In this document: in pieces, positions 44,735 to 59,000 of the stretch | How positions within the stretch are numbered: position 1 is the stretch's first letter | Layout of the letters: the number at the start of each line of letters is the position of its first letter | Source: Salisapilia sapeloensis | Taxonomy: Eukaryota > Oomycota > Peronosporomycetes > Peronosporales > Salisapiliaceae | Direction: 5' to 3' | Length of the DNA stretch: 64,000 nucleotides | Assembly (NCBI GenBank): GCA_023334545.1 | Contig: JAADVB010000001.1 | Coordinates: 1 to 64,000, forward strand | Notes under the pieces: generated by a model | The model's database searches: none | What the model saw: the letters and a program-made list of their open reading frames with translations, nothing else | Told to the model about the DNA's origin: nothing | Made by a program: the position numbers and the translations under genes

Positions 44735-45481
44735 GGCTGGGAAGGATACAAAGGTCGAGACTTGTCGGCTTGGCGGTTGAATCTGATTGTGAAGCGAAGT
44801 GTCGCCTAGGGTGTCGCCCTGGAACAATTGGTTCAAGATGAACCCTCAAATTTTTCCAAAGTAGGCGTAACTTGTCAAAAGTGGAGGCTTCTTACAGAAA
44901 GTTGCCAGTCGTCCAACAGACTTTTATGCTTGTAGGGCTCGGACCATTACTATCGACCCCCACTTTTGGAAAAGAGGTATATCTTGGGAAAGTATTCGGG
45001 CGACACCCGGATCTGTCGCCTGTCACGCCGTGCGAAACAGACCATTGAAGCAATCTCTCTTGAAACCGTCGGATAGACTGCACGCATTTTCATGTCGGAA
45101 TGACTGGATAGGCATGATAGGAGAGACTCCTTTCGGATAGGTTTGGATGAGTTTCGTGATTACGAGAGCACCGGAAGACAGAGACCATGCATGTGGGCTC
45201 AGCTGACATGGCGGCAGTTAACAAGGAATTCCACTTTGAGATCGCTAAAATTCTTTCTATTCTATCTTTCTGAAAACACGTAGCCGCCGACTTGTATTGT
45301 ATCAGAAGCTGAACGTGAATAAGCTTTCTCGCAAGGACTAAATGATAAGAGCCTCGAGACAGGTAAAAGCTTCTGTTGGAAACATGGCAGCTTTCTGACA
45401 TCATGAGACGAGGCTTGATCGTCTACCAAAGTACATGATTCGTCAAAAACGCCAAATTTTCTACCAATGAAAAGGTAGGCG
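44735..45481. other. Intergenic region between divergent genes
   Basis: This 747 nt stretch lies between the PLP-fusion gene start (minus) and RCL1 (plus). Minus-strand frames at 44892-45083 and 45090-45404 lack ATG starts or domain signs; the first might be an upstream exon of the fusion gene but has no start codon. No RNA gene was seen. Confidence 0.4.
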
Positions 45482-46984
45482 ATGGACACCAACCGCACTC
45501 AACTACAGCCTAGACGGACCATGGCCAAGGGGAACGATGGCAAGAAGCACAGTGCTATGCTGCGACTGCATGGATGTACACATTTCCGACAGCGTCTAGT
45601 CTGCTCCACGCTTACTGGTCGTCCTGTTTGTATCGATGAAATCCGATCGGAAGAGGAGGAACCTGGACTGACCGAGTTCGAAGCCAACTTCCTACGTCTA
45701 CTCGATAAAATGACGAATGGAAGTCAAATTGAGATCAATGAGACCGGTACCAAGCTACGGTACTCTCCTGGCTTTATCATTGGTGGCAGGATCGAGCATG
45801 ACTGTGGACTCAAGAGGTAAGTCCATCGCTACCGTGCAATACGTCTCAATCGTGGTGATCGACAATTGCACAATTAGGTCTATTGGGTGGTTCCTCGAGG
45901 GAATTGCGGCACTCGCTCCTTTCGGCAAGGTATGTTTTAGTCATAGTTTAAAGCCTCTATATTGTGTCTGATTATTTCTTGCTAGAACCCATTGAGGATG
46001 GTCATGACAGGAATCACAAACGACAATATCGACATGTCCGTTGACTTTTTCAAAGCCACTACACTGCCATTGATGAAAGTATGCCATCTATTCTCTCTCG
46101 ATTAAAGTTAAATCTATGCTCACTAACCGTCAATCTACTCAGCACTTTGGCATCGATGAAGGGCTAGAATTTAAAATCAAGAAGCGTGGTGCACCTCCAA
46201 ATGGCGGTGGCGAGGTATGCCTTCTTGCTGTGCATCTACGTGCGTTCTACAATAATAACTAAAATATCTGAACTAGATCCTCTTTAACTGTCCGCTCGTG
46301 CGCCAACTTCGATCCATTCATCTCGTGGAAGAAGGCTTTATCAAGCGAATTCGGTAAATACTTCCGACTAATGTATTAGCACCAGCACCTCATCATTCTT
46401 TTATCACAGAGGAGTGGCCTACTCAACGCGTGTGTCTCCGCAAACATCAAATCGTATCGTCGAGACGAGTCGTGGGCTGTTCAACAACCTCTTACCCGAC
46501 GTCTACATCTTTTCCGACCATTACAAGGGAGCCGAGTCTGGCCAATCTCCAGGGTTTGCTCTGTCTGTAGTAGCGGAGACAACTACAGGCGTTTTCCTCG
46601 GAGCAGAGGCAGCTGCAACTGGTGGTGAGCGCCCCGAGGATGTTGCTTCACTCGCGTCACACTTGCTCTGTGAAGAAATTAGTCGAGGTGGCTGCATTGA
46701 CAGCACGAACCAATCCTTGGCGCTGCTGTACATGGCGCTAACCCCCGAAGATGTGTCAAAGGTCCGTTTCGGCAAACTCACCCCGTTCACGTAAGTTGCA
46801 TCACATGCTCATTTACATTGTAAAGACGAATGCTGACATGTATATAAACAGCATCCAGTCCCTGCGTCATATTCGCGACTTCTTCGGCGTCACGTTTAAA
46901 ATCAAAGCAGACCCGGACACCAAGACAGTCTTCTTGTCGTGCCTTGGAACAGGATTCAAGAATCTGTCCAAGAAGGTTACATAG
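45482..46984 (+). CDS. RCL1: RCL1, RNA 3'-phosphate cyclase-like ribosome biogenesis factor
   Basis: Seven exons, 45482-45816, 45878-45929, 45986-46078, 46143-46214, 46277-46353, 46410-46790 and 46852-46984, have introns of 61, 56, 64, 62, 56 and 61 nt and agreeing phases, giving about 380 residues. It matches Rcl1 throughout: LRLHGCTHFRQRLVCSTLTG, RYSPGFIIGGRIEHDCGLKR, SIGWFLEGIAALAPFGK, KKRGAPPNGGGE, GVAYSTRVSPQTSNR and ISRGGCIDSTNQSL. Rcl1 acts with Bms1 in the U3 processome on 18S rRNA maturation and is cyclase-like without cyclase activity (family knowledge). Either ATG 45482 or ATG 45521 could start it; the family N-terminus begins near the second. It ends 63 nt from the giant gene's stop. 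Confidence 0.95.
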
Positions 46985-47047
46985 AATACTAGAAACAGAG
47001 GTAGCGCGTATAGTAATAGCATATCATGTTTCTATCCCAATCTTACG

Positions 47048-50000
47048 CTACTTTCGTCGAAGCCGTGTCGCAGCAGCAGCGCCTTGTGGTCGAGTTGGAG
47101 ACGTAACCCCTTGTGCTCCTGTACCTATACGTCCAGATTCACGGAGGGATTGCTTCGCGGCAAGAAGCCATTTTCGCGCAAGAGCGATTGAAGCGGCGTT
47201 CAATTGCAACTGCTGCTTCGTCCATGCGTAGTGGCTGAGTTCTTCTTCTTCCTCATCGTCACTCACATCCACAGCCTGTCTTCTCCTACCACCCTGCCGG
47301 CCCGAAATACGATCTTGAGCTTTGCGATACCACTTTTGCAAGATCGCACGTGAAGCTGCACTAAGTCGCTCACCCTCTTCAAATGCATCATCTGCTGGCG
47401 GTGGAGCTTCTGAAACAGGAGCAAAAATGCCCTTGCTATTTTCACCTGTATTCTTTAGATGGATAATACAATTTAAGCAAAGCGTTTTGAATCGCTGGTG
47501 CTTCTGGAAGTATTCTTTCCATCCAACGACATCGAACTCTTCCGCCAAAGACTGTGCCTCGAATCTATCACCAAGGACTTCCAATGGCGTTTCCATCTCT
47601 ACCTGTAGTTGGCGACGGCTTAGACACATCTCGCATTCAGCTTTTCGTGCTTGCTGGATAATCGGCTGAACGGCTGAACGTAGACGTAACCTTCGTCGTG
47701 CTCTTGCTAGCCACATTCGAGCAATCATCCGAGATGACGAAGAAAGCGTGACAGGTCCAAAGACAGGCTTGCCATCGTCCTCTTCTTCATCGTCAGATAT
47801 TTGAGGATTTAGACTATCAAGGATTTTGGCAAACTGAGTTAGTAGATACGGCCGAGCTCGCCTTAGCGTCCGTGGTGTTAGGATGGACGGCAGCTGATCC
47901 ACAATCCAAGAGCGGTTGTACTCCAAGAACTTGTGACGGAACGTTTCGGACGTAATGCGTTGATTCATCAAGTATTCATCTTGAGATGCACCCTTTATCT
48001 TTTCCAGTTCGTCCCATCCAGGTACTCCGAATGGGTCATCATCTTCCTCTGGCGGAGAAAGCCATGCGGTATTCTCGTGCTTAATTTTCCACAAGTCGAA
48101 CCTACCTGCAAGGAAGATTGATAGCCAACGTACGAATAGAGCACAACAGACTACGTATAGGAAAAGCAATGGTGTTGCCCGGTCGCCAAACATATTATGC
48201 TCTGCGCGCGCCATAATCTCGATTGCCACAACGACGAAAAAGACACCGGTAATGTGAATGGTGCACATCATGAAGAATTGAGAAGAGAAACACATTTGGT
48301 CCAAGGTACGAAGACTCTCGTCAATACACTCATCCAGATGGACTTCAAAGCCTTTCCATCGATGCTCTCGCTGTAAGAAACGGTATCGGCAGTAAACCAG
48401 ATAATCATATATCTTCCAACCTTGGAAAAGCTCTACGACATTGAGCACGAAGATCTCTGTTACGAGATTGAACAGAAGGATGATGATAGCGTACCACAAG
48501 TAGATGTCCAAATCCTTTTCGCGGATACCATAAAAGTCTGGGAGTTTGAGCTCTTCCCGAAAGTATCGCATTAACAGAATCGGTACGACTTGGTAGAACA
48601 TTGCCAGACGATTCATGCTCATGCCTGAGTAAAAGCCAATGATCGGTTCAACAGTCTCGGCACTTTCTTCCTCTTTTTCCTCTTCCTTCTTCTCTGCCTC
48701 TACTTTCTGAGATTCCTCTTTCGCCTTTGACCTCATCACCACCTTGAACAGTTTGACGAAAGACTTCCATCCAGCTATAAATTTGTCTTTAAAGTAGCTG
48801 AAGATGGATTCAACAAAGTCTGCTATCGCTTCAAATGCTGTGTCTTGGTAGACGTTGGTAAGTAGTATAAGACCAAAATCAAGTGTGTTTCCCATCACAA
48901 AGTCCAGAAAGTCAGATGCACCAAATGTCATCAGACCACTGACTAAGCTCAGAGCTGAAACAAGAGGCGCGACCAATAATACTTCCTTAAGTTGACCTTC
49001 AATCCACCCTTCCATGTAGTTATTGAAGAACTCCAAACTAACGATAACGTAGAACATGTAGCTCGAGAATTCACTCCAGAACGAAAACTCTAGCAAAAAG
49101 GCGAGGAAGATGCCAAGGAGGATCGACATCAGTATGAACTTGGCGCGTTTCCACTGCGTTGGCCACCACGTGCTTCGATGATAGCCTTCTCGATCAGCAG
49201 TCTCGTAAATGAGCTTCTCTGAGAAAGAAATCGATTTCGGTATGAAGATCCATGCTCCTTGAAATATCAGAAACAGTCCGAGAACAAAGAAACAAAAGCC
49301 AATGCGACCTTTTCTTGTGCCCTGAACTTCGTCAGGATCTAGCTTGTCGTCAATGTAGTGCCTCTTCAGTGTGTCCAATAGCCAGTACCCTGTTTCTGGC
49401 TTCAGCTGCTCGTATTTATCACCATCGAGCAAAACGTAAAAGCACATGATGACGGCGAAAATTGGTCCGCATGCTAATACGACACCTAGTGCAGGCTGTG
49501 GTGCTATAAGAGCTAGCAAGGACCAAAATCGGAATCTCGGAGGCGATTCAAGCAGTGTGGTGATGCGCACTAAAGCCCAAAAGATAAATGCAGTCACTGC
49601 CATGCCACTTCCAAGTACAAAGAAGAGCATCACATAGACATGCTTTTTAAAGGCAAACTGGACAATTAGGTCGCGGTAACCTAGCGCATGGTAGTTGACT
49701 TTAAACTCGTAGGCTGTGTTGGTTGAGTCACGGTCATAGTCTTTATACACTAGTTGTGCCGAAATAATCCTTTTCAAGTTCTTATCTAGCTGATAGTACG
49801 ATATATCGAGCGTGATCGTTCGTGGGAAACAGAGAATGGAGCAGCCTCCGATTATTTCTTGCGCTGCGTCGTTATTTACGACCACTGGTATGAAATAGTC
49901 AACACCCATTTCATCAATCATGTCTGCATAATACGCTCCACCACGCAAGTAGTCGGCTAACGTACCAGGCTCACGAAAGAGTGAAAAGAGAACAGTGCCT

Positions 50001-53000
50001 TTCGACTGCTCAAACCATCGAGGGGCGACATCTGCAAAAGGTAGATTCTCTTCGTAATGACACTGGAGGGTTCGCAAGCACATATCTGCAATGGGATATT
50101 TACCAATATCTAACGGACCAACAGGTTGAATATCATCCTGATTTGGTAGAGGCGGATACTTGCGTCGCTCCCAATTACGCCCATACTCTCCAGTTTCCGA
50201 CGTCATAGACGGAAGCTCGCACTGATCACTCTCCAACAAGTCAAAGAGCGGGACGTACGAGTCGTACTGCATACAGTTCGACAGGAAAGGCAAGTAGGCA
50301 AGAAGCATTCGGTCGAACTCGAACTCGTACTGACCTGTCGAAGCGTCACTTGAGTGCATCTCGTGAAAGGTTTCGCGGTACTTTTGAACCATTGCATATG
50401 TTATCTCGGCCGATCCGTACGGCATGACCCAGTACGTTGCATCTGTCTTGACTTTATCACGAGCATCTTTCACAAGCGGAATGTCGTCACGTTCTTCGCT
50501 CACGTTGTGACTAAGCAGCACTCGCCCGCGCTCGAAATCTTTGTACTTTGGTGGCATGTTGAGTGGAGGCGAAGTATAGTCTTCATCTTCACGCTTATAC
50601 ACGAGCAAGTAAGAGTACTCTCGTGGTACCAGAGTTCCTTCAAATGAGACAGACCTAGAAAGCGGGCGACGATCAGCATCAATGCCTTGCGTGACATTCG
50701 TCCGTACAGGGGTCTTCGTTCGAACAACCGTACTGTTGACGAACAGCGGAGCAGAGGCTGTGTATATTCCATATAGGAGATGTACTTCGACTTTAAAAAT
50801 GACGTCTTCCAAGGCGAAGAGCGTGACGTTGAGTAAATCGTGCTTGTCAACTTTCTCCGATGCGAACCATGGTGGCATTTCGACTGGAAGTTTACACGGA
50901 GATGTTTCAATGTTTTCTCCACTTGGCTGAATCACACCTTGTGCATCACATTGCTGATATTCGCATGTACTGTTTTTCACAAAGATAGCTACTTTAAAAT
51001 GCTCGTTATACACCATTTCTGGTGGCACGTGCCGAAAGTCGAAGGATAGTGTCGCCTTCGATAGACCATTTAATGCGAACCAAGCCTTGTCATTTGGTCG
51101 AAAGCCTTCTTCTTCCGCTTTCACGGGAAGACATGTCTTTATCAAGGACCTTTCATCGTACTTTTGGTATACACTTGCTGCTACATAGCTGAAGTGTGCA
51201 AAGGTAGTTGAATAGTAGACACCGTAGTTCGATACACGGACGTGGATAACTTTCTTGAACAGAGCAGGGTTCTTACTCAAGTTTCCTACATAAGGCGGTA
51301 CTCGGCACATCACGCGAGTTGTGCTCACGTAGACACCAGGCGCTTTTTCATGGTGAGATGAAAAAGGTAACCCAAAGCTACAGACTAAGCGACCCGTGTT
51401 TTGAAAGTTCCTTCCAATTACTGTAATAAGCATGCCGCCTTCCACACTTCCGATGCTTGGACATGCACGAATAGTGTCAAGCGTGTCATTCGTCCAAAAC
51501 CCAACCGACGCTGACTGGTTGACCGGGTTAATGACGTCCACTACCTGCAGCTCTCCAGTCCGATCGGCTTCCGCCGTAGAATCTAGAACAATTTTTTCCT
51601 CTTGGAAAAAGTAGCTGAACTGTGGATAATACTGCTTTGTCGGCTGCTTGTCACAAATGGCTACAGGACGAATGCTACAGTCCACTACCTCGTCGTTTCC
51701 CGCCATAGACCATGTATTGCGAGGGCATTCAGTGTACGTGCTGCGAACACTAGCTGTCCCAAATGGACAGTATTTGCCTTCTGGACACTTGTTTCGATTC
51801 TTTTCTTGAAAAGTCGTACCTCTAGAGCATATACTGCCAGGCTCGCAGTCATTATCATACTGATCAGACATCTTTGTAGATTCACCACAGTAGTGGCCTG
51901 CAGGACAGAGGTGTTGAAATTGACTCATGCGATTCGTTCCTTCGCCACAGACGTATCCTGTTGCACACGGCACGCTCGAAGATATGGTTGCCATGGCGGA
52001 GCTGCCGCATACCCGACCTTCTGGGCAGGGTTCACATTGAGATATGTCCGTGAGACTAGTTCCCGAAGACCATGTACCCTCTGGGCAACGACGGCATGTG
52101 GTACTGTCAGCGAGTGAGCGATAGTGACCTATAGGACATATCGACGGGATGTATGTACCATAGCTAGGACATGTATGACCTGCAGGACACAGAAGGCATT
52201 TCACGGTCCCTTTCAATGGCGTATACGTTCCTGGGAAGCACATTGTAGATGCAACTAAACCAGTGGATCCAGCGAAATTGCCAACAGGAGCTTGGGTGGG
52301 AACACTAGAGCCTGGAGGACAGTAATGGCCTGGGAAACACTCGCCGGTGCCTACGACACTGCGACTTGCTTCATCACAATAGGTCCCCTCAGTGCATATT
52401 TGTGGAGATACCGCACCGTACTGATTACTTGGTATCCATTCCATGGTCGTATTCTTAGCTACACCCCCAAGGCAGAACGTTCCTTTCGGACACGGTCGAG
52501 GTCGGTATGGATCGACACTAGAGGGATCAAGCGTGCGAGTCCCTTCGGAGCATATATACCCCGCTGGACACAGCAAAACGGGAGCGGACAGACCAGTTGA
52601 TATGCAAACGAAGCCAGCAGGACATTGAATTGGCGATAGCATTGCTTTGTCTGGACAAATGTGCCCTGTTGGGCATAGTGTGCAGTTGGACGCTTGCTGG
52701 GAGGGATTAAATGTACCTGGTAAGCACTCTCTCGGACGAATATTGCCGACACCAGGACAAAATGAGCCTGCAGGACAGACAACAGCATCCGTGTCAGTTG
52801 GACAGTAATGTCCAGTTGGACACGGGCCCTCTCCTTCTGGAGATGTCGATCCTCGTGAGCAAAAGAAGCCTTCATAGCATTTCTGTGGTGTGCTAAAATT
52901 GAAAAGCTCTGATTGTTGCTGGATTGAACCGCGTTGGCAGTAATACCCTACTGGGCACGAGTAAGGACGCTCGGCCAACAATAGCGGACTATCTTCCATA

Positions 53001-56000
53001 CAAAGGCGTGAGTCGCAGTCGAATTCACTTGGAGGATGAAGCAGTCGTCGACTTCCCAGCTCTGGAGCAGATCTTTTGATCATACTCCACTCTCGAGAGG
53101 ACTCGATGAAAGAGGCCTTCTGTGTTTCATTGTCTACTGAGTATTCCGTATGAGTAATAAAGTCCGTAATTTCACCGCTCTTTGTTCCTTCCCGACAATA
53201 GTGCCCTGATGGGCATCGTTTAATCGGTTCTGGGAGGCCTTGAGTGTCACAAATCATGCCTGGAGGACACAGGAGAGGTTTATTCATGCCAAACTCTGGA
53301 CACATGTACCCGACTGGACATCTGACACAATCTGTTTGACTTGATCTCGGCTGAAAGGTACCTGGCTCACACATAGAAAAGTTTCCTGATCCATAGCTAT
53401 CACAACGTGTTGCATTCGGACACGGAGCAATATTTCCGTAAGAGCAATAACTACCAAGTGGACATTCCTGGAAGTACGTGTAGGTGAGACCACTGACAGT
53501 ATAGTCGCGATCGTTCCTACTAACTTCAAATGGTACTCTTCCACTCGTACGAGCAAAGCTCTCGAAATGGCGAGGGACTACACAAACAAGCACATTCCTT
53601 GTAAGGACAGTTGCGTGGACTTTGGTTTCTCCGAAGCGACACATCGTAGTAGTTTGGTTCAAAAAGTTACTACCACGAACAATAACTGGATTCCCTCCTG
53701 ACGTTAAGCCCATTGTAGGTGTAATAGAGTCTAAGCCGATGTCATTTACGTATGTGTATACGGCAAAGTCCTTGGATTTGTCGACGCGGTTATTTGACAC
53801 TCGCAGGTAGACTTGTCCAAGAGCTTGAGGTGGAGCAACGCAAGAAATGGTAGTGAGATCTTCCCACGTTGCTTGTGCCCATAAATCTCCAAAGTAGCAT
53901 GATAGGTCTCTTCCGTCAACAAACCCATGGCCGTGTATTGTCACGAGCGTGTCTGCATATTGAGCCGGTCCGATGGAAGGTGAAATGCCAGTTATTCGAA
54001 TCGGCGCGTCGTATTCAAAATAGAGTTGCGATCGACTTACGTCTTGTCCATCCTTCGAGATCCGAACTAAGTATTTACCAGACGACGTCATAGCTGGCGT
54101 CTCACAAGTCACCAGTGTCGAATCAATGATTCTCCCTGTACTTGTCTTGTTTCCAAAGTGGCATTCGATTTGGTTGTCTGGAATATCAAAGTCATATCCG
54201 CGGATAAGCACGGTAGTACGACCTGACATTGGACCTCGCGTTGGCGTGATCGACGCAATGTCAATTGGTGCAATGTACGTAAAGTAGACTGAATTTATCG
54301 TTGGCTTTTCATCCTCTAATGAAACTGACACCACCACCGTAGTAGTCTCATCACGTTGCTGCGGAGACAAACACAAGATTTCCGTTGAGTTTACATACTT
54401 TAGGAGAGGCATGAAGCCACTCAAACCAAAGTTACACCGAAGTCTCTCATCATTAGGAAAGTACCTACCATGAACAGTTACAATGGTACCGCCATCAGCT
54501 GGACCTAGCGTTGGCGATATACTTTCAACGTAAGCATCTGAATAAATGCGTATCTCCTCTGATGACTCTGAAAACATAGCTCCGTCGTTGGATACCTGAA
54601 CTAAAGCCACACCTGATTGTAAGCGAGGCGCACGACACAATATGCGCGTCGAGTTGATGTAGTCACCCTTCACAGTCACGTCTCCAAATTTGCAAGACAA
54701 GCCCATGAAATCCCTAAAGCCATCACCATTTACTTCGATAAGTGCACCCCCCATGGAAGACATTACGGCAGGATTGATCTCAAGTAACACGGGTAGAGGT
54801 AATCCGGCACCTTCTGCAAGCTCTGGATCGCCCACATTCTCATCCACGTGCACCAAGTTCGAAGTGTAGAGAAAATCGCATTCCGCATCTGGCAATACAT
54901 TCCCATGCGATAGAAACTGGAGTCTCATAGACCTTGCAACCGATTGAGAAGGCGATATACAATGGACAAATTCTGCGTTCTTGAGATGTAAAACCGTCAC
55001 CAACTTGTCACCAAATTTACAATGAGTGATCAGATGAAGTCTTGTTCCTGTCATCGTCACAGAAGTTCCACCTGCAATAGATCCTTGTAGGGCTGATGTC
55101 ACCGTGATGGTTGGTGAAGATTGAATTTTCACTACAGCGAAGCTGCTCGATAAGTTCTCCTCATTGTCAGATAAGAATACCTGAATAGCACCAAGTCGTA
55201 TGTCTGGCACCTCGCACTGAACCTGTTCAGAGGTAATGTAATACCCCTTTGTTGGTGTCTTATCAAACCAACACGTCAGATGACCTTGATCCATTGCATT
55301 TCGAGTAGTCAGCTCTATAATAGCTCCTTTAAATGCTGGTTGATCTTGATGTGACAATCCCACAACTTCTATCGCTGCAGTGTAGCTGTACGCCAGCGCT
55401 GTAGTTGACATGTCCAGGCCATTATTGGATGCCGTCACTTTAGCGACAGAAGGAAATGGCGATGGCGGTGGTTGGCAATTGATAACAGTTTCGCTTATCA
55501 CCTCGGAATGACTTGCTTCTGTCGACCCAAAGTAGCATTTCGTTGTATTTGCTTTGAAGTTCATGCCATGTACTCGCACCACGGTTCCACCTCTGACGCT
55601 ACCGGCTGTTGGCTGCATGCTTAGTACGTCAGGATGTGGATCAAAGGCAAAGTTTACTGCAGGAGCTGCATTGTTGCAATCTCTTCCGTTGGTAGTGACT
55701 CGTAAATGCACAATTGTAGGAGAGTACGCTGGCGCCGTGCACGTTACAGCTGAAGCGTTAAGTAGCGTTGCCATCGTCTGCTTATTTCCAAAGCAGCATC
55801 CAAGTAAGGGAGTATCGTGGAAGTTCTGCCCAATAACCGTAACTTGTGTACCTCCTAACTGCGTCCCAGAAGAAGGATGAACTGAAAACACCTCCAATGG
55901 ACCGTATACAACAAATTCAATCTTGTCGGTCGTTTGATAAACGCCATCAACCTTCGTTGTCACCTGCACAATACCAATATGCTCGAAGGGTGGTGCTACA

Positions 56001-59000
56001 CACGTGATGATGGTGTCACTAACATAAAGAGCTTTCGTACAGCTTTCAGTGTCTTTGAAAGTTCGAAAGCTAAGGCAACATTCCAATCCATCGGACGGGA
56101 CAAAATGCTCACCTATAAGTTGGAGGTTGCTCCCACCACGGGTATCTACATTCTTTGGAATGATGTCATACAGCTTAGCCGTGCGGTCGTACTCAAAATC
56201 TAATGTTTGAAGGTTTGTCGCTTGTATACCACTTAGCATCAAAGAGACCTTTGCTCTGCCAGGAACGTTGGAAGAAGGAAGGATACAGTCGCCGCCTTCA
56301 AAACTGACATCAGCGAGTGGAATCACATGATCTTCACCGTCTGGAGCCTCCACGACGCAAGACAAATCGGTACCCGGTTCGAAAGCTTTACCAATAATCC
56401 GGGTGCGTGTCCCACCAGTCAAAACACCGTGTGGAGGATTGAGCTTGCACATGGTGGGTATCTCAATGTACGTGAACTTAATACTGTCCAGCGAGAAGTC
56501 AACTCCGTTGAGAGTCACACTTATACTTATCTCTCGATTGAGTGATCGTGGCGCTATGCATTCTATCGCTGTTTCGTTAATGTACGTCGCTGGCACAATT
56601 GTTTCTTCAAAGCGACATTTTAGGCGATCTGTGTCTCTAAAGTAGTTTCCAACGATGTATACGCTTGTGCCTCCGTTCATATCTCCTAATGATGGAATGG
56701 AGCTGATCAATGATAGCTCTGAATGGTAGTCAAACACTACTGGTAGGTGGACGAAGTTTCTGTCATTCAGTGTAATAAAGACTGGCACAGAAGTCGACAC
56801 CGTCGTAACACTCACTTGGCTCAATTGCGGTGCTGACAGGGACATGCAATGAATCTCCGTATCGGAGTGTACTGTCGCAACGGAGCAATAGTCGTATGTG
56901 CCGAAACAGCATTTGGAATACTTGGACTGATAAAAGTTGGATCCATAAATGTAAAGAAGCGTACCACCTCGGACAGGGCTCAAAAGCGGCGATAAGCTTA
57001 TTGCTTCCACTGCATCTGTATAATAAAACTCAAAACCACTTTCCGTAAAGTCTACCCCGTCGTTCATCGACACTTCGAGAGAAACTGTGCCGCTTCGAGA
57101 TGAAAGAGGAGATACACAGCTAAGTGAAGTCTTCGAATGCACTAATGCACGGACAAGCGTAGTACCAAACCGACACCAAGCCATTTCATCGTAAAAGCTG
57201 TTTCCTTCAACGTAGATAGTCGCAGCTTCGTCAATAGGAGCCTTGACAGGGTTTACCAGCGTAATGATGGGATCAGGCACGTACTTAAATACAATACCTG
57301 TGGACAAAAAATCGCGCCCATTTACAGATAATTCAAGATCTGCAAGTTCCTTCGCTACACGCTCTTTGTAGGGAGGAGTCGTACACAACAGCTCAGTGGG
57401 TGATACCATATAAGCAAATATAACGTCACCCTGGGCACCAAACCTGCACCATATCTGACTTACTTGAGCAAATCCCTTCCCTCCTACTCGCACTTCCGTA
57501 TTTCCTCTATATCCACCAGACTTAGGGTGTACGCTGGTGATATCAAATGGAGCTACGACATCAATCTGTTGATCTTCAGGAAAACTAGTAAAATCTACCA
57601 AGTTATTCGAAACATCGACGAGTACGTTGTCGTTGGACGACAAATCCTTCGAAGTATAACACTTTACATGAGTAGTCGATGCCCAAATGGCTTTCGTTGT
57701 TGCCTCCGTATCGCCCGTCAGGGATACAAATCGACACGATAAGATCTCCGATGGCAAAAATCCATCACCATATACATCGAGAAGTGTTGCCATGTGCTCA
57801 AAGGTAGCTCGTGGCCATACTCTTTCAATTTTCATGTTGTTTGTAAACTGAAAACTACCCACTTTGTCACCAAAAATCCTGCGCTCGACAGATTCGACGC
57901 GCACATCCACGGTTCCTGGTGTCATTACCATGGGCGTAACGCAGCTGACTTGGTGCTCAGTATGCACAGTTGCATACTGAAGGCTACGACTCTCTCCAAA
58001 ATAGCAAACGATTGTTTCGCTCATGTCCAACACTTCCGCTTCTACAAGTACGACGGTTCCACCACGAATTGGGCCATTCGATGGAGTTACACTGTGAACA
58101 AGTAAGTTGTCCACGTACGTATAAGGCATAGGAGAAGAAATGAAGTCTTCATCATTAAAACCAATTGACACGGACACATTCCCTGCAATCGGGCTGGAGG
58201 GGATCGGACAATGAACTCGATGACTATGCTCAACTCGACCTTGACTTCTTTGATCACCAAAAGCACAAGACACTGTGTATCCTGTCGTAAAACCCTTTCC
58301 GTGGATAACAGCAATGTCATTCGCAGAGTCAATTAAGTGCTGCCTAGAGCTCCATGAAATCGTTGTAGGACCGATACTGGGCTCAATGCTGTGTATCTCA
58401 GGTAATTCTACCATTCGAATATCGATCGTGTTAGACGATAGACTTTCTCCTTGGTATGATAGTCCGACCGAGATTATTAGTGGCTGTACACCTGCTACTG
58501 TCGGCACAGAGCATTTCACTTCATCTTCAGCAATGTAGCTCGCAACAGATAGACTTTCCAATGTATTAAAGTAGCATTTCAGCCCAGATATGAGCTCAGA
58601 CTCCGCCATTTTAATGGAGATTGCTGTGTTTTTGCCCATAATAACATTTGATGGCCTTATGCTGAGCAAAATCGGAGGCGTAAAAGCTTCAAATGTGAAC
58701 CCTGTCGAATACGGACCATGTCCCTTTGCCCAAACATTTAAAGAATAGAGTCTTCTTGGAGGAGAAATACTGTCCCTGCTTTGAACATGTACGGGGCAAG
58801 ACATGAAGGAAGTTGAAATAATTGAAACCTCTCGTGGTTCCATACCATCTACCAATTGGCAGTACATTGGCAATGACGATGAAAAGTTTCTTCCCTTAAT
58901 GTGGATTAAATGATCCGTATCGTATGCTCCAGCAAGTGGCGCCGCATCTTCGAAAACAGGCAGTTGTACGAACTGGAAGTATGTACCAACATCGTCTTTT

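Noticed and set aside
44821-44836. TTG at 44836 as the start of the PLP fusion gene
   Set aside because: Non-ATG start in a eukaryotic nuclear gene; the ATG at 44734 is in frame and precedes all recognisable domains.
44830-44850. GGTTCAAG-like sequence as a tRNA T-arm
   Set aside because: No matching acceptor stem, D-arm or anticodon arm around it; it lies beside the start of the PLP fusion gene.
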